In this document: positions 8,475-16,662 of the stretch, one piece after another
Layout: the number at the start of each line of letters is the position of its first letter
Numbering within the stretch: the stretch's first letter is position 1
NCBI GenBank assembly: GCA_964439595.1
Contig: CAYTOK010000010.1
Span: 1-64,000 of the forward strand
Source of the DNA: CAIJXB01 sp964439595
GTDB taxonomy: Bacteria; Chlamydiota; Chlamydiia; Chlamydiales; Rhabdochlamydiaceae
DNA: 64,000 nt
Reading direction: 5' to 3'
Translations under genes and position numbers: made by a program
The notes under the pieces: model-generated
Database searches by the model: none
Seen by the model: only the letters and a program-made list of their open reading frames with translations
Told to the model about the DNA's origin: nothing

Positions 8475-8921
8475 ATGAATTTTCGTTTAATAAGTGAGTC
8501 TTTTGAAGAAAATGGAACAATCCCTTTAAAATACACGTGCCATGGAGAAGACGTCTCGCCTGCACTTTCTTGGAAATCAGTACCTTTAGGAACAAAAAGC
8601 TTTGCTTTGATCGTTGATGACCCAGATGCTCCTGGGTGGACACGGATTCACTGGGTGGTGTATAACATTCCTGTAGAGGTTACTTCGTTTGAAGAAGGGG
8701 AAACGCCTAAAGGTTCTATTCAAGGAGCAAACGATCAAGGTAAATGCAAGTATAGAGGGCCTTGTCCTCCGACCGGTGTTCACCGTTATTTTTTTAAACT
8801 TTATGCTCTTAAGCAGCCTCTTAATTTGCCTAAAGGAGCTACTAAGGCGCAAGTTGAAGAGGCAATGAAATCTCTTATTTTAGGAGAAGCTCAGCTTATT
8901 GGAACTTATGGCTCTAGTTAA
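8475..8921 (+). CDS. YbhB/YbcL-type phosphatidylethanolamine-binding-like protein
   Basis: Member of the PEBP/RKIP fold family, whose bacterial function is poorly defined. Visible hallmarks are the ligand-site motif IVDDPDAPGWTRIHWVVYNIP, the YRGPCPPTGVHRYFFKLYAL motif and a C-terminal LIGTYGS. I chose ATG 8475 (148 residues) because AAGGAG sits 8 bases upstream and the family usually starts with a sequence like NFRLISESFEENGTIP. The frame continues up to ATG 8394, which would add a hydrophobic segment (WIGLVVFFALYFFYL). If used, that would make a membrane-anchored or exported form. C. trachomatis also carries a ybcL gene. Confidence 0.85.
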   Translation: MNFRLISESFEENGTIPLKYTCHGEDVSPALSWKSVPLGTKSFALIVDDPDAPGWTRIHWVVYNIPVEVTSFEEGETPKGSIQGANDQGKCKYRGPCPPTGVHRYFFKLYALKQPLNLPKGATKAQVEEAMKSLILGEAQLIGTYGSS

Positions 8922-9282
8922 TCGATAGTTATATTGAATTTTAAAATAGTTATCTAGCTTTATCCAGTTTAGAAAATGCAAAGAGATTCTTGTGAAGTAT
9001 TCCTGGAGGATTGTTGAATTCGTAGGATCATTTGTCCTTGTTTATTCTTTTGGAACTAAGCCATTCTGGTTTCCATTTCTTTTCGTTAATTTTCGGTATC
9101 TGGTGCCTTTTCCTATTCCTATTTGTTCAGTCAAGCCTTGATGTTATTTCTCAGAGAGCTGGTTTTCGAGGTAAGATGCATTTAACAAAACCGACACCTT
9201 CGAGTACGGAAGAGGTTTTTAAATGAGCTTCTTCGTAGGTTTTGAAAATAGTGATCAGCCCAGATCCCATTTATCATGAATT
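8922..9282. other. Intergenic stretch without a recognised gene
   Basis: A 64-codon open frame at 9032-9226 encodes a hydrophobic N-half, but it has no Shine-Dalgarno motif and no family I recognise. Together with the IS3 remnant that follows, the stretch is best read as decayed insertion DNA. Confidence 0.4.
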
Positions 9283-9412
9283 AAAGTAAAAGTTGATGTG
9301 GGGACTATTGGAAAGCAAAAGACCATAAATCAGATAGCTTCAGAGTATGAGGTATGGCCAGCCTAAGTAACAGAATGGGAGAGTCAACTACCAGAAGAAG
9401 CAGATTCCTATT
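9283..9412 (+). pseudogene. Remnant of an IS3-family OrfA (helix-turn-helix) transposase subunit
   Basis: Translation from 9283 gives KVKVDVGTIGKQKTINQIASEYEVWPA, then TAA (9364-9366), then VTEWESQLPEEADSYF. This matches the usual N-terminal helix-turn-helix of IS3/IS911 OrfA, which reads like KAKVALEAIKGQKT-IASEYGVHPVQVTQWKKQLLEEA. One in-frame stop replaces the residue after Pro-Ala, and there is no initiation codon. No OrfB follows. The next gene comes in convergently at 9413. Confidence 0.7.
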
Positions 9413-11935
9413 TTAAGATATGTGTTGCGTTAGTGTTTTTAGAATAATGACTTCATAAACATTTCCTAATTCAGGTGACTCGGGGAGGATATGGGCAGCG
9501 AATTCTAGAGCTTTATCGATTTGATTGCATTCAGCTAAATAGATAGCTGATAAATTACAAATAGAGCTTAGGATGCTTGAATCAATTCTCTTTTTAGATA
9601 GTTCTTGGATTGCTTTTAGTGGGGTTTCATTTTTTATGAATTCAAAAATTTCAATAAACTCCAAAATGGAGGAGCCTTCTTCTTGCGTAATTTTTCTATT
9701 TGTAATAGCTAGTGAGACTATTTCTCTTGCGTTCCCTCTATGAAATTCAGCTAAATAGGAGCTGAGATAAGAGAGCGCTTTATTCCTGACGTGGTTATTA
9801 AATCTGTTAAGAATGCTTATGGCTTTATCGATATCTTGATTTATTAAATGAAAGTTAAATGTTTCAAGTAGAGCCAAATTCCATGTCTCATTATTTGTTT
9901 CATAATCAACAAATTCTATTGCTTTTTTTATGTCTCCATTTTTCATTAAGCTTGGAAGGTGTGGAGTAAGGTGATTTTTAGGGATTAGGTTTATATAAAA
10001 TTCAAGAGGATTTGTTTGAGTTTCATCAGCTAGTGTTGCATTGCCTTGAGAAGGTAGGTGTTCCCAAACTTTAGTAACGACAAGCGCATATAGCTTGGTT
10101 GAGTAAATACCAGGATCGATGTCGCAAAGCTTTCCAAGTTGACAAAGAACTTGGTTAGCAGTCCCCCATTGCCCTTGCTCTAGCAAAGCATTACAAATTA
10201 ATAGATGGAATAATTGTCTTAGTACGAGTGACCTGGGATTGAAATTTAGAGCAGTAGTTAAGGCCTCAGGATGTATTTGTTTATCTTTTGTAAATAGGCC
10301 AGGATTGCCCCAGAATGCCTCTAGGACTCCTATGGGATTTTGAAGAAATCCTTCTGCAATTAGCAGAAAAAGATGAGGATACTGCCTGTAATTTGGGATG
10401 TAAAATGCCATTTTACAGGCGTTTTGTAGGTTTTTTTCTGCAATATAGATGACTGTAAGGTCTGTTAATACAAGCATCGTTAGGACGGAGTTTTGTATTT
10501 CTTTAAGAAGATCTATTTTATTGCGAAAAAAATTCACTAAAAAGTTTCTTAGCGAGTCAGACTCTATTTCGCTTTGCTTAAGAAAAAGAGGGAATTTTTG
10601 AAAGTCGGGGGCTGCAAAAATATCGCGAATAATTTTCTTGAAATCTTTTTCAAAATCGACAGGGAAAGCGGTAGATAGTTTTAGCGCAAAGCACAGCTTT
10701 GCTGTCGGGTTAGATATAAGAAAAAAGGTTCTTAGTAGTGTTTCAAAGTCTGTCTTAAGGTGGATCATCTGGTTCGAAATTTCTTGGACAGCTTCGGTAT
10801 TTTCATTGATGCCCTCCATGTTATTAGCAAGTTCAATGGCTTCTTGAAAGAGCCCTTTTTGTGTCATAGATCTTGAAAGCGCCCAAAATATAAAATCAGG
10901 CCCGATATGCCCTAGTTTTGGGTTACTTGCTTTAGTAAAAGCAAGGATTGTTTCAAAAGCTGTTTCGCTGAAGGATCCATCTGTTAAAATAGAGGTGGAA
11001 GGGTGGAGTGGGGATCCTTCTTTAAATAGCCCGAATTGAGAAACCAATAATGTTGTCGATTCAAAGCAAGATAGCCTTTTGAAAAGAGCAAAGAAAAGAG
11101 GGCCTTGATTTTCATAAGAGAGGGGGAGTCTTTGAACAACTAGCATTGCTCCTTGATTGTCTTGTTTTCGAGAGAGCTCTTTAGCAAGCTGTTCTAAATC
11201 TTTATGGAAAGATAGGAGCTCTTGTTTTTTAGAGGGTTTCATAGAGCTGTTTCGGAGGTCTTCAAGCCACGCTTTAGCGCGATATATATATCCGGCATTC
11301 AGTAGGGCTTTAAAGATTGCTGTAAAAAGGAAAGTTCCCTTGCGTTGCATTGGCAAGATTGAGAAGATTAATTCAAGGGGGAGTCCTTGACCTGCTAAAG
11401 CAATCACGATTTTTTCTCTAACTACTAATTTTCTTTCCTCTCCGGTGATGTTGCTTGTGAGTTCTTGGTTTTTTAGAGCCTTTGCAAAGTTCAGAAGTTG
11501 ATTTTTTGTAGAGTTGATGAGGAAAAAGGTAGGTTTCGGTAAGCGCTTTTCTAGATTTAATAGATGAGTAAGTGAGAGTGTACGTAGCTTTTGGAAGAGA
11601 GGACTTAATACTGCATGTTTACAAGCTGAAAGCTCTTTTATAGGGTGAACTGCGTTATCACCCGTTAGGATTACAAAGTATCCAGGTTTTGTTGCTTTTT
11701 TAGTAAATTGAATCCAGTCTTCTTTAAGATGGGTCTCAGAAGTCGCTAAAGGAATATGGCTTATTAAAGAAAGAATTGTTTGATTGCCTTCAGAGAGCAT
11801 AGTTGATAAGACATTTTCTCTAAATATCCTATGAGAGCTAAATAAAGCCATTTTATCAGTGGGAGATAAGTAAGAATAGACAATGCCAAACGGATCAAAT
11901 TGTAAGCCTAGTGAGTTTTTTGTAGTTGTTGTCAT
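9413..11935 (-). CDS. 840-residue helical-repeat protein with an F-box-like N-terminus
   Basis: No enzyme family is recognised. Residues about 12-45 (FDPFGIVYSYLSPTDKMALFSSHRIFR) have the spacing of an F-box: a hydrophobic start, then YLSPTDKMAL, then a polar SSHRIF helix. The remaining roughly 780 residues are almost wholly helical and Leu-rich, with Ala/Tyr-containing units such as KALEFAAHI and NACKMAFYI that suggest TPR- or Sel1-like repeats. There is no signal peptide or membrane segment. F-box-like proteins of environmental chlamydiae are thought to be effectors that recruit host SCF ubiquitin ligase. By analogy this is a candidate effector, which is inference. It lies downstream of the patatin gene on the same strand. 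Insertion-sequence debris borders its 3' end. Confidence 0.7.
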   Translation of the reverse strand: MTTTTKNSLGLQFDPFGIVYSYLSPTDKMALFSSHRIFRENVLSTMLSEGNQTILSLISHIPLATSETHLKEDWIQFTKKATKPGYFVILTGDNAVHPIKELSACKHAVLSPLFQKLRTLSLTHLLNLEKRLPKPTFFLINSTKNQLLNFAKALKNQELTSNITGEERKLVVREKIVIALAGQGLPLELIFSILPMQRKGTFLFTAIFKALLNAGYIYRAKAWLEDLRNSSMKPSKKQELLSFHKDLEQLAKELSRKQDNQGAMLVVQRLPLSYENQGPLFFALFKRLSCFESTTLLVSQFGLFKEGSPLHPSTSILTDGSFSETAFETILAFTKASNPKLGHIGPDFIFWALSRSMTQKGLFQEAIELANNMEGINENTEAVQEISNQMIHLKTDFETLLRTFFLISNPTAKLCFALKLSTAFPVDFEKDFKKIIRDIFAAPDFQKFPLFLKQSEIESDSLRNFLVNFFRNKIDLLKEIQNSVLTMLVLTDLTVIYIAEKNLQNACKMAFYIPNYRQYPHLFLLIAEGFLQNPIGVLEAFWGNPGLFTKDKQIHPEALTTALNFNPRSLVLRQLFHLLICNALLEQGQWGTANQVLCQLGKLCDIDPGIYSTKLYALVVTKVWEHLPSQGNATLADETQTNPLEFYINLIPKNHLTPHLPSLMKNGDIKKAIEFVDYETNNETWNLALLETFNFHLINQDIDKAISILNRFNNHVRNKALSYLSSYLAEFHRGNAREIVSLAITNRKITQEEGSSILEFIEIFEFIKNETPLKAIQELSKKRIDSSILSSICNLSAIYLAECNQIDKALEFAAHILPESPELGNVYEVIILKTLTQHIS

Positions 11936-12111
11936 TTTTTTGTTTGGTACCTATCAGTGCTATCTCAGGCTGTTTTTTTGAGTGTTTGAGTTGTTTCTTT
12001 ATATAAAGCGCGCCATTATGGGCTTTTTTTAGGATAAAAATAAACAATAAAAACAAAACGACCTGAGTAATTTTGTGAAGAGCTTGTGAAGGCAATGAAA
12101 ATGCTTGAGAG

Positions 12112-13848
12112 TTATTTAAAGTGAAAGTGTTTTAATTGCTCTAGAGATGCTTCATAGCCTTGATCTATGATTTTTTGAAAGTGCTTAAAATCCATAAGGC
12201 TTACATCAGGCAAAGAGAATTTTACGCAAAAATCGGCGGCATTTTCCATTTCTATTTGATGATGTTCACTTCCTAACATAAGAGAGGTAAGCAGTACATC
12301 TGTCATGTGAGGAATTTTATTCTTTGGATATTTGATTTTGTTTTTAAGAAGATCCCAGCCAGAAATAGCAGAAGGCAGCGATAAATAGTGAACTTTAGGT
12401 GTTGGTGTAATGCTTGACGCTATAATCCTTCCACCGTTAATCACTGACCTCATAACATCAACTGGTAAGTTATTAACAATGCCTCCATCTACATAGAGGT
12501 TCCCTTCTTCATCTGTAACGGGGGGGAGGATAGCTGGAATAGAAAAGCTAGCTCGAACAGCCTTCCAAAGTAGCCCCTTTTGGTGGATTTCCATACGACG
12601 CAAAGAAAGGTTTGTGGAGACGCAAAAGAAACTAATGGGACAATCTTCTATAAAAACTTCCCTGCCTAAAACCTGCTTACAGGCTGCTGTTAATCTTTTG
12701 CAAGATTTCAAAGAGAGCAGAGGAAGAGTATAATCCCAAGCCGTAACAGCTGGGACAACGTACTCTTTTACTTGCTTTACCATTGTTTTATAATCCATGC
12801 CAAGAGCTATGGCTCCAGCGATTGTGCCTCCCATGCTAGAACCTCCTATATAGTCTATAGGTATTTTAAGTTCTTCTAAGGCTCTAATGAGTCCAAGATG
12901 AGCGAGCGCTCTAGCTCCTCCACCGGATAAGACAAGCCCTATAGATTCTCCACAAATAAATCGAATGAGCCTGCTGAAATCGTTGTTGCAGGATATGTTT
13001 ACATGATGATGGCGGGTGCATGGCCTCAAATTTAACCAAGATTGTGTATGGCTTAATAAAGAAGATGATTGTTCATGTAAAAGAATGAACTCACTCGCTC
13101 TTGTTTTTTTTTCTTTGAAAATAAAAGCTTCGACTTCATTTAGAGAAGAAACCCTGTGATCTACTCCGATAAATAGGATTCGATCTGCTTGTCTTAAAGA
13201 AAGAAGAGTCCACGGAGTCAACGATTGGTCTACTTCATAAACAACATATCGGTATTGAGACTCTTGCTCGGTTAACCATTCAGATGAAGGCAGAGAATTA
13301 CTAGAGGTAGAGGTTAAGTGAAGAACCTTTCCTCTTAAAGCAAGGGCTTCTATAAATTGTACGATGAAGTTTTGGGGTATGGGAGAGGACCCGGAAGGCA
13401 CTAGGACAAGAGTTTTAAGGCTGCTGTGCCCTCCTTCTGGTTTTTTTTGTAAAAGGCGTGCCATGCTCTTTTTAGTGAATTCGAGTAGCATGTCCGGATG
13501 TTTTAAGGTAATGGCTCGGAAATGTTCTTGGGTAAATTTTAATAAAGTACTGTCTCGTATTGTCTGGACAGTAGCCATTCGCTTTTCTTTAGTAAGGATA
13601 GCTACCTCTCCAACCACCTCTCCTATACCAATTTCCCCAAGGAATATAGTTTTTGAGTTTATTGTTTGATATGCGCTTAATCTTCCGTGGAGTAAAATAT
13701 AGAGGCAGTCTGCTTCGTCTCCTTGTCTAATAAATGTAGAGCCCCCAGGAATGTATATGCTTTCAAGAGTATCAGCTAACTCTTTTATGATTTGGGAGGG
13801 AAGGCTCTCAAACAATTCAATAGAAGATAAGAATTTTACTATATCCAT
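12112..13848 (-). CDS. Cyclic-nucleotide-binding domain / patatin-like phospholipase
   Basis: Predicted serine lipid hydrolase of the neuropathy-target-esterase type. Numbered from GTG 13914, residues about 25-150 form a cNMP-binding fold (FIRQGDEADCLYILLHGRL, GEVVGEVAIL). About 165-300 is a linker, possibly a degenerate nucleotide-binding region. The patatin domain starts at 323 with oxyanion motif GGGARA (331-336), nucleophile G-S-S-M-G (Ser360) and the DGG motif (Asp476), completing the Ser-Asp dyad. I prefer ATG 13848 (578 residues), because the cNMP domain starts right after it and a perfect inverted repeat covers the alternative GTG. There is no signal peptide. It may act on phospholipids inside the bacterium or, if secreted, on host membranes. 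Confidence 0.85.
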   Translation of the reverse strand: MDIVKFLSSIELFESLPSQIIKELADTLESIYIPGGSTFIRQGDEADCLYILLHGRLSAYQTINSKTIFLGEIGIGEVVGEVAILTKEKRMATVQTIRDSTLLKFTQEHFRAITLKHPDMLLEFTKKSMARLLQKKPEGGHSSLKTLVLVPSGSSPIPQNFIVQFIEALALRGKVLHLTSTSSNSLPSSEWLTEQESQYRYVVYEVDQSLTPWTLLSLRQADRILFIGVDHRVSSLNEVEAFIFKEKKTRASEFILLHEQSSSLLSHTQSWLNLRPCTRHHHVNISCNNDFSRLIRFICGESIGLVLSGGGARALAHLGLIRALEELKIPIDYIGGSSMGGTIAGAIALGMDYKTMVKQVKEYVVPAVTAWDYTLPLLSLKSCKRLTAACKQVLGREVFIEDCPISFFCVSTNLSLRRMEIHQKGLLWKAVRASFSIPAILPPVTDEEGNLYVDGGIVNNLPVDVMRSVINGGRIIASSITPTPKVHYLSLPSAISGWDLLKNKIKYPKNKIPHMTDVLLTSLMLGSEHHQIEMENAADFCVKFSLPDVSLMDFKHFQKIIDQGYEASLEQLKHFHFK

Positions 13849-13887
13849 TTTGCAGAGTCGCTTTTTTGCTGTGAGTCCATTTAAGTT

Positions 13888-13919
13888 TTGGTGTGAGTAT
13901 TTGAAATTGCTCACACCAA
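13888..13919. repeat. 10-bp perfect inverted repeat upstream of the patatin gene
   Basis: TTGGTGTGAG, a 12-base spacer, then CTCACACCAA. It lies about 40 bases before the preferred patatin start (minus strand) and 32 bases after the DoxX stop region. It could be an operator or an mRNA hairpin. No T-run follows on either strand. Confidence 0.55.
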
Positions 13920-13950
13920 GTAATCATCTGATGCCTTAGTATAACGATTG

Positions 13951-14340
13951 TTATCTATTGCGGTTATCAAGGCTTAAGGGGCCGGCTCCGAAGTAGCTGA
14001 TCATGAGAGCAGCTCCTAAAAGAGATAAGTTTTTGAAAAAGCAATATTGGTGCATCATGTTAGCAAAGAAATCATCTGTTACCCAAAACTTATGCATCAT
14101 GAATGTGGTTGGAAGTAAAAATAGAACAAGTAATAGAGCTCCTAGTTTTACTTTGTAGCCAAAAAACATGCTAAGCCCTCCGAGGAAAGCTAAAATCCCG
14201 CCTAACGGGACTAAAAATCCTGCCATAGGAACCCCCATGGCAGCTGCGTGCTCGATCATAATCTTCGAAAAATGACCCAGGGATTTAACTAAAAAAATGG
14301 AGGAAAATAGAATCCTGCCGAGCAAGAATAGGTATTGCAT
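13951..14340 (-). CDS. DoxX-family membrane protein
   Basis: Four predicted membrane segments in 129 residues. The family pattern is visible: an N-terminal LLGRILFSSIFLVKSLGHF, then GVPMAGFLVPLGGILAFLGGLSMFFGY and a C-terminal NLSLLGAALMISYFGAG. DoxX-like proteins are small inner-membrane proteins linked to redox homeostasis in some bacteria, but the substrate is unknown. It lies upstream of the patatin gene on the same strand and could be co-transcribed with it. Confidence 0.85.
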   Translation of the reverse strand: MQYLFLLGRILFSSIFLVKSLGHFSKIMIEHAAAMGVPMAGFLVPLGGILAFLGGLSMFFGYKVKLGALLLVLFLLPTTFMMHKFWVTDDFFANMMHQYCFFKNLSLLGAALMISYFGAGPLSLDNRNR

Positions 14341-14507
14341 GGTAAACTTCCTTGTTAGGTGTTTTTGCTTTTTTTACCGTATTCTTTTTTTTTGAGCAAG
14401 GTATAAGAGATAAATCTCCAATGATTGTAAAAAATCTTTTTAAAAAAGAAGGAGAGGAGTTAGGATGAAGTTAAGGCGTAAGTAGAGGTTTTTATGGGGT
14501 GTGCGGA

Positions 14508-15167
14508 ATGAGATTTTTTTTAAAATCATTTTTTGTTGTTTTCTTTGTTAACTTTCTATTGATTTTACTTTTTGAAAAATATTTAGAAATAGAGAGATCA
14601 ACCTCTCTTTTAATGCTGCTACAAATTGCTATTATGACGATCTATATGACTTTTATAAGCAAAGAAGGGATGGAGTCTTTTGGTATACGGTTACCAAATA
14701 AAAGTTCTTGGTTTATGGGGGTTTTTCTTACTATTTTAGGAGCGATATTTGTCAATTTTTTGCTGGGCTACGGGGGGATTGCCGATCGGCATCCGGTCTT
14801 TTCTGATTTTTCTCCTATAGAAGCTGTTTTTATTTTTATTGTGTGCGCTCCGATTAGTGAGGAATTGCTTTTTAGAGGATGGGTTATGCAAATTACAGAT
14901 CCTTTAAAAAGCCGTGGAATTCGATTGAAGGGTGTGTTTTTGAGTTTGCCTAATTGTATTGCTACTTTATGGTTTGTTTTAGATCAGCTGCAGCTTTTTT
15001 TTATGGAGATGAGCTGGCCGTTTGTTCTTACTGCTTTTTGCTCTGCTATTTTTATGGGGTTAATAACCGGGTATTATAGAGAAAAGACCGATAGTTTATT
15101 TGTTGCTATTGTGTTGCATTCCCTATTTAATGCAATCGGATGTGCATTTTATTATAATGTTTTTTAA
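14508..15167 (+). CDS. CPBP-family (Rce1/Abi-like) intramembrane metalloprotease
   Basis: Multi-pass membrane protein of about 219 residues. Motif 1 (EELLFRG within APISEELLFRGWVMQI) supplies the catalytic Glu pair and Arg. The C-terminal HSLFNAIG supplies the His/Asn of the last motif. Family members cleave substrates within the membrane, and the bacterial targets are mostly unknown. ATG 14508 is preferred, with GGGGTG about 6 bases upstream. The frame also offers GTG 14499. Its stop overlaps the 3' end of the convergent ispD-like gene. Confidence 0.82.
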   Translation: MRFFLKSFFVVFFVNFLLILLFEKYLEIERSTSLLMLLQIAIMTIYMTFISKEGMESFGIRLPNKSSWFMGVFLTILGAIFVNFLLGYGGIADRHPVFSDFSPIEAVFIFIVCAPISEELLFRGWVMQITDPLKSRGIRLKGVFLSLPNCIATLWFVLDQLQLFFMEMSWPFVLTAFCSAIFMGLITGYYREKTDSLFVAIVLHSLFNAIGCAFYYNVF

Positions 15168-16531
15168 TTATGTTTTTTGCGAACTTCGATAATTGTTCCT
15201 GTAAATTCAGAGGAATTAAGTAGTTTTGCTATTTTGTCTGCAATTTCTTGTGGTTCTAAGAGCAGCTTACTATCTTCTTCTGGGAAATTTGCTCTGCGTA
15301 AGGCAGAGTTAGTCCTTTGAGGAACAAGTACATTAATAAATAAATCTGGCATGGCTTCAGCTAGCCCTTGTGTAAAATTGACTACCGCTGCTTTAGAAGC
15401 TGAATATATCGGGTAGTCTTTTCTCCCTTTGCTGTAAGAGGAAGAGGAAATATTTATAATATGACCGCCTTTTTTCAGTTGAATGCACTGACAGCAATAA
15501 ATAATGCTTGTTAGATTAGATGCGATTGTTTTTTCCATTTCTTCTTGAGAAAGAGAAGAGAAATCTTTAACAGAAAAAGTGCCAATGCTATTAATGATAC
15601 CGTCTAAAGGGCCATATTTAGCATGAATAGCTTTAAAAATAGCTTTGGTTTCAGCGTGATTGGTTAGGTCTGCAGCAAAAGATTCTGCTGACGTAGAGAT
15701 GGCTATAGGAATGGCTTCGAGTTCAAGGAGCTTTTTGCAAAGAGCCTTTCCAATGTCTCCCGTCCCTCCGGTAACGGCGAAAATTTTTCCTTTTAAATTG
15801 CTTATTGTGCTATCGAGAAAAGAGGGGAATTCTTCTATGGATCGAGATAAAAGTCTTTCTGCCAAGAAAAGATCTAACTCTGTAGTGATTTTGATGTTGA
15901 GTTCACTTCCTTCAACTATTTTTACTTGGTGGGGAAGTCGTAATACTAGTTGGCAATCATCGGAGCTGTTTTCTATGCCCTCTGCTAAAGCTTTTTTATG
16001 AGCCTTTATAAGCAAAGGAAAAGAAAATGTTTGGGGGGTTTGCCCTCGTAAAAACTCTTCTCTAGGGGGGATGTCTTGGATCCATGTTTTTTCAAAGGAT
16101 CTTATAAGTGTATCTGTGGAAGGAATGCACGTATCAACAGCTTTATGTAATACCACTTCTTCTAGGTTTTTTCTAAGGATTTCTAGGCTAACAAAGGGGC
16201 GTACTGCATCGTGTATTATTACATAATCAGTGTCACTATCACAGGCTAAAAGCCCTAAAAAAGAAGATTGCTGTCGAGTTTCTCCTCCGCAAATAACCTT
16301 TATTTTATTTTTTTCTTGCAAAGTGAACAATTCTTTTTCCACCTCAGCTTTCCACAGTTTTGGTACGGGGAGAATAATTTGTGTGACTTCATTTAGTAAT
16401 AAGAAGCGCTCTAGGGTGTGAATAAAAATAGGCTTTCCCCCAATTTTATGGAGTTGTTTAGGTAAGGAGCTTTTAAAGCGAGTACTTAGTCCCCCCATAA
16501 GAAGAATAGCTGTTATTTTAAGTTTTGGCAT
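15164..16531 (-). CDS. Bifunctional IspD/TarI-type cytidylyltransferase - SDR oxidoreductase
   Basis: Two fused domains. Residues about 1-225 are a CTP-dependent sugar/polyol-phosphate cytidylyltransferase (ITAILLMGGLSTRF, LPKQLHKIGGKPIFIHTLERF, IIHDAVRPFV). Residues about 240-455 are a short-chain dehydrogenase with cofactor motif TGGTGDIG and catalytic YSASK. The same order occurs in Bcs1-type CDP-ribitol synthases, which reduce ribulose 5-phosphate and activate the ribitol 5-phosphate. The MEP-pathway enzyme IspD is the alternative for the first domain alone. The fusion and the adjacent glycosyltransferase favour surface-polysaccharide precursor synthesis. ATG 16531 is chosen because domain homology begins there. 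An upstream TTG (16597) would add 22 unrelated residues. Confidence 0.82.
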   Translation of the reverse strand: MPKLKITAILLMGGLSTRFKSSLPKQLHKIGGKPIFIHTLERFLLLNEVTQIILPVPKLWKAEVEKELFTLQEKNKIKVICGGETRQQSSFLGLLACDSDTDYVIIHDAVRPFVSLEILRKNLEEVVLHKAVDTCIPSTDTLIRSFEKTWIQDIPPREEFLRGQTPQTFSFPLLIKAHKKALAEGIENSSDDCQLVLRLPHQVKIVEGSELNIKITTELDLFLAERLLSRSIEEFPSFLDSTISNLKGKIFAVTGGTGDIGKALCKKLLELEAIPIAISTSAESFAADLTNHAETKAIFKAIHAKYGPLDGIINSIGTFSVKDFSSLSQEEMEKTIASNLTSIIYCCQCIQLKKGGHIINISSSSYSKGRKDYPIYSASKAAVVNFTQGLAEAMPDLFINVLVPQRTNSALRRANFPEEDSKLLLEPQEIADKIAKLLNSSEFTGTIIEVRKKHN

Positions 16532-16662
16532 AAAACTGTTTTGCCCTATTGCATTTAAGTTATTTTCATTTATACTTAAGCCTCCTTTGAAAAGCAAGGA
16601 TCGTCTACTTTATTGTTAAAGAGAGAATGGTATTATATTTTTTATGAAAAGTTGGTTGCATT

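Noticed and set aside
8296..8852. Minus-strand frames antisense to the PEBP gene
   Set aside because: They are shadows of a clearly coding plus-strand gene.
9032..9226. 64-codon hydrophobic frame
   Set aside because: No start signal, no recognisable homology, and it sits in decayed insertion DNA.
11895..12095. 66-codon minus-strand frame before the F-box-like gene
   Set aside because: It overlaps the start of the real gene and has low-complexity Lys-rich content; probably chance.
16571..16585. Four-codon mini-frame after a strong AAAGGAGG upstream of the cytidylyltransferase-SDR gene
   Set aside because: Could be a leader peptide, but no attenuator hairpin or repeated codon is seen.
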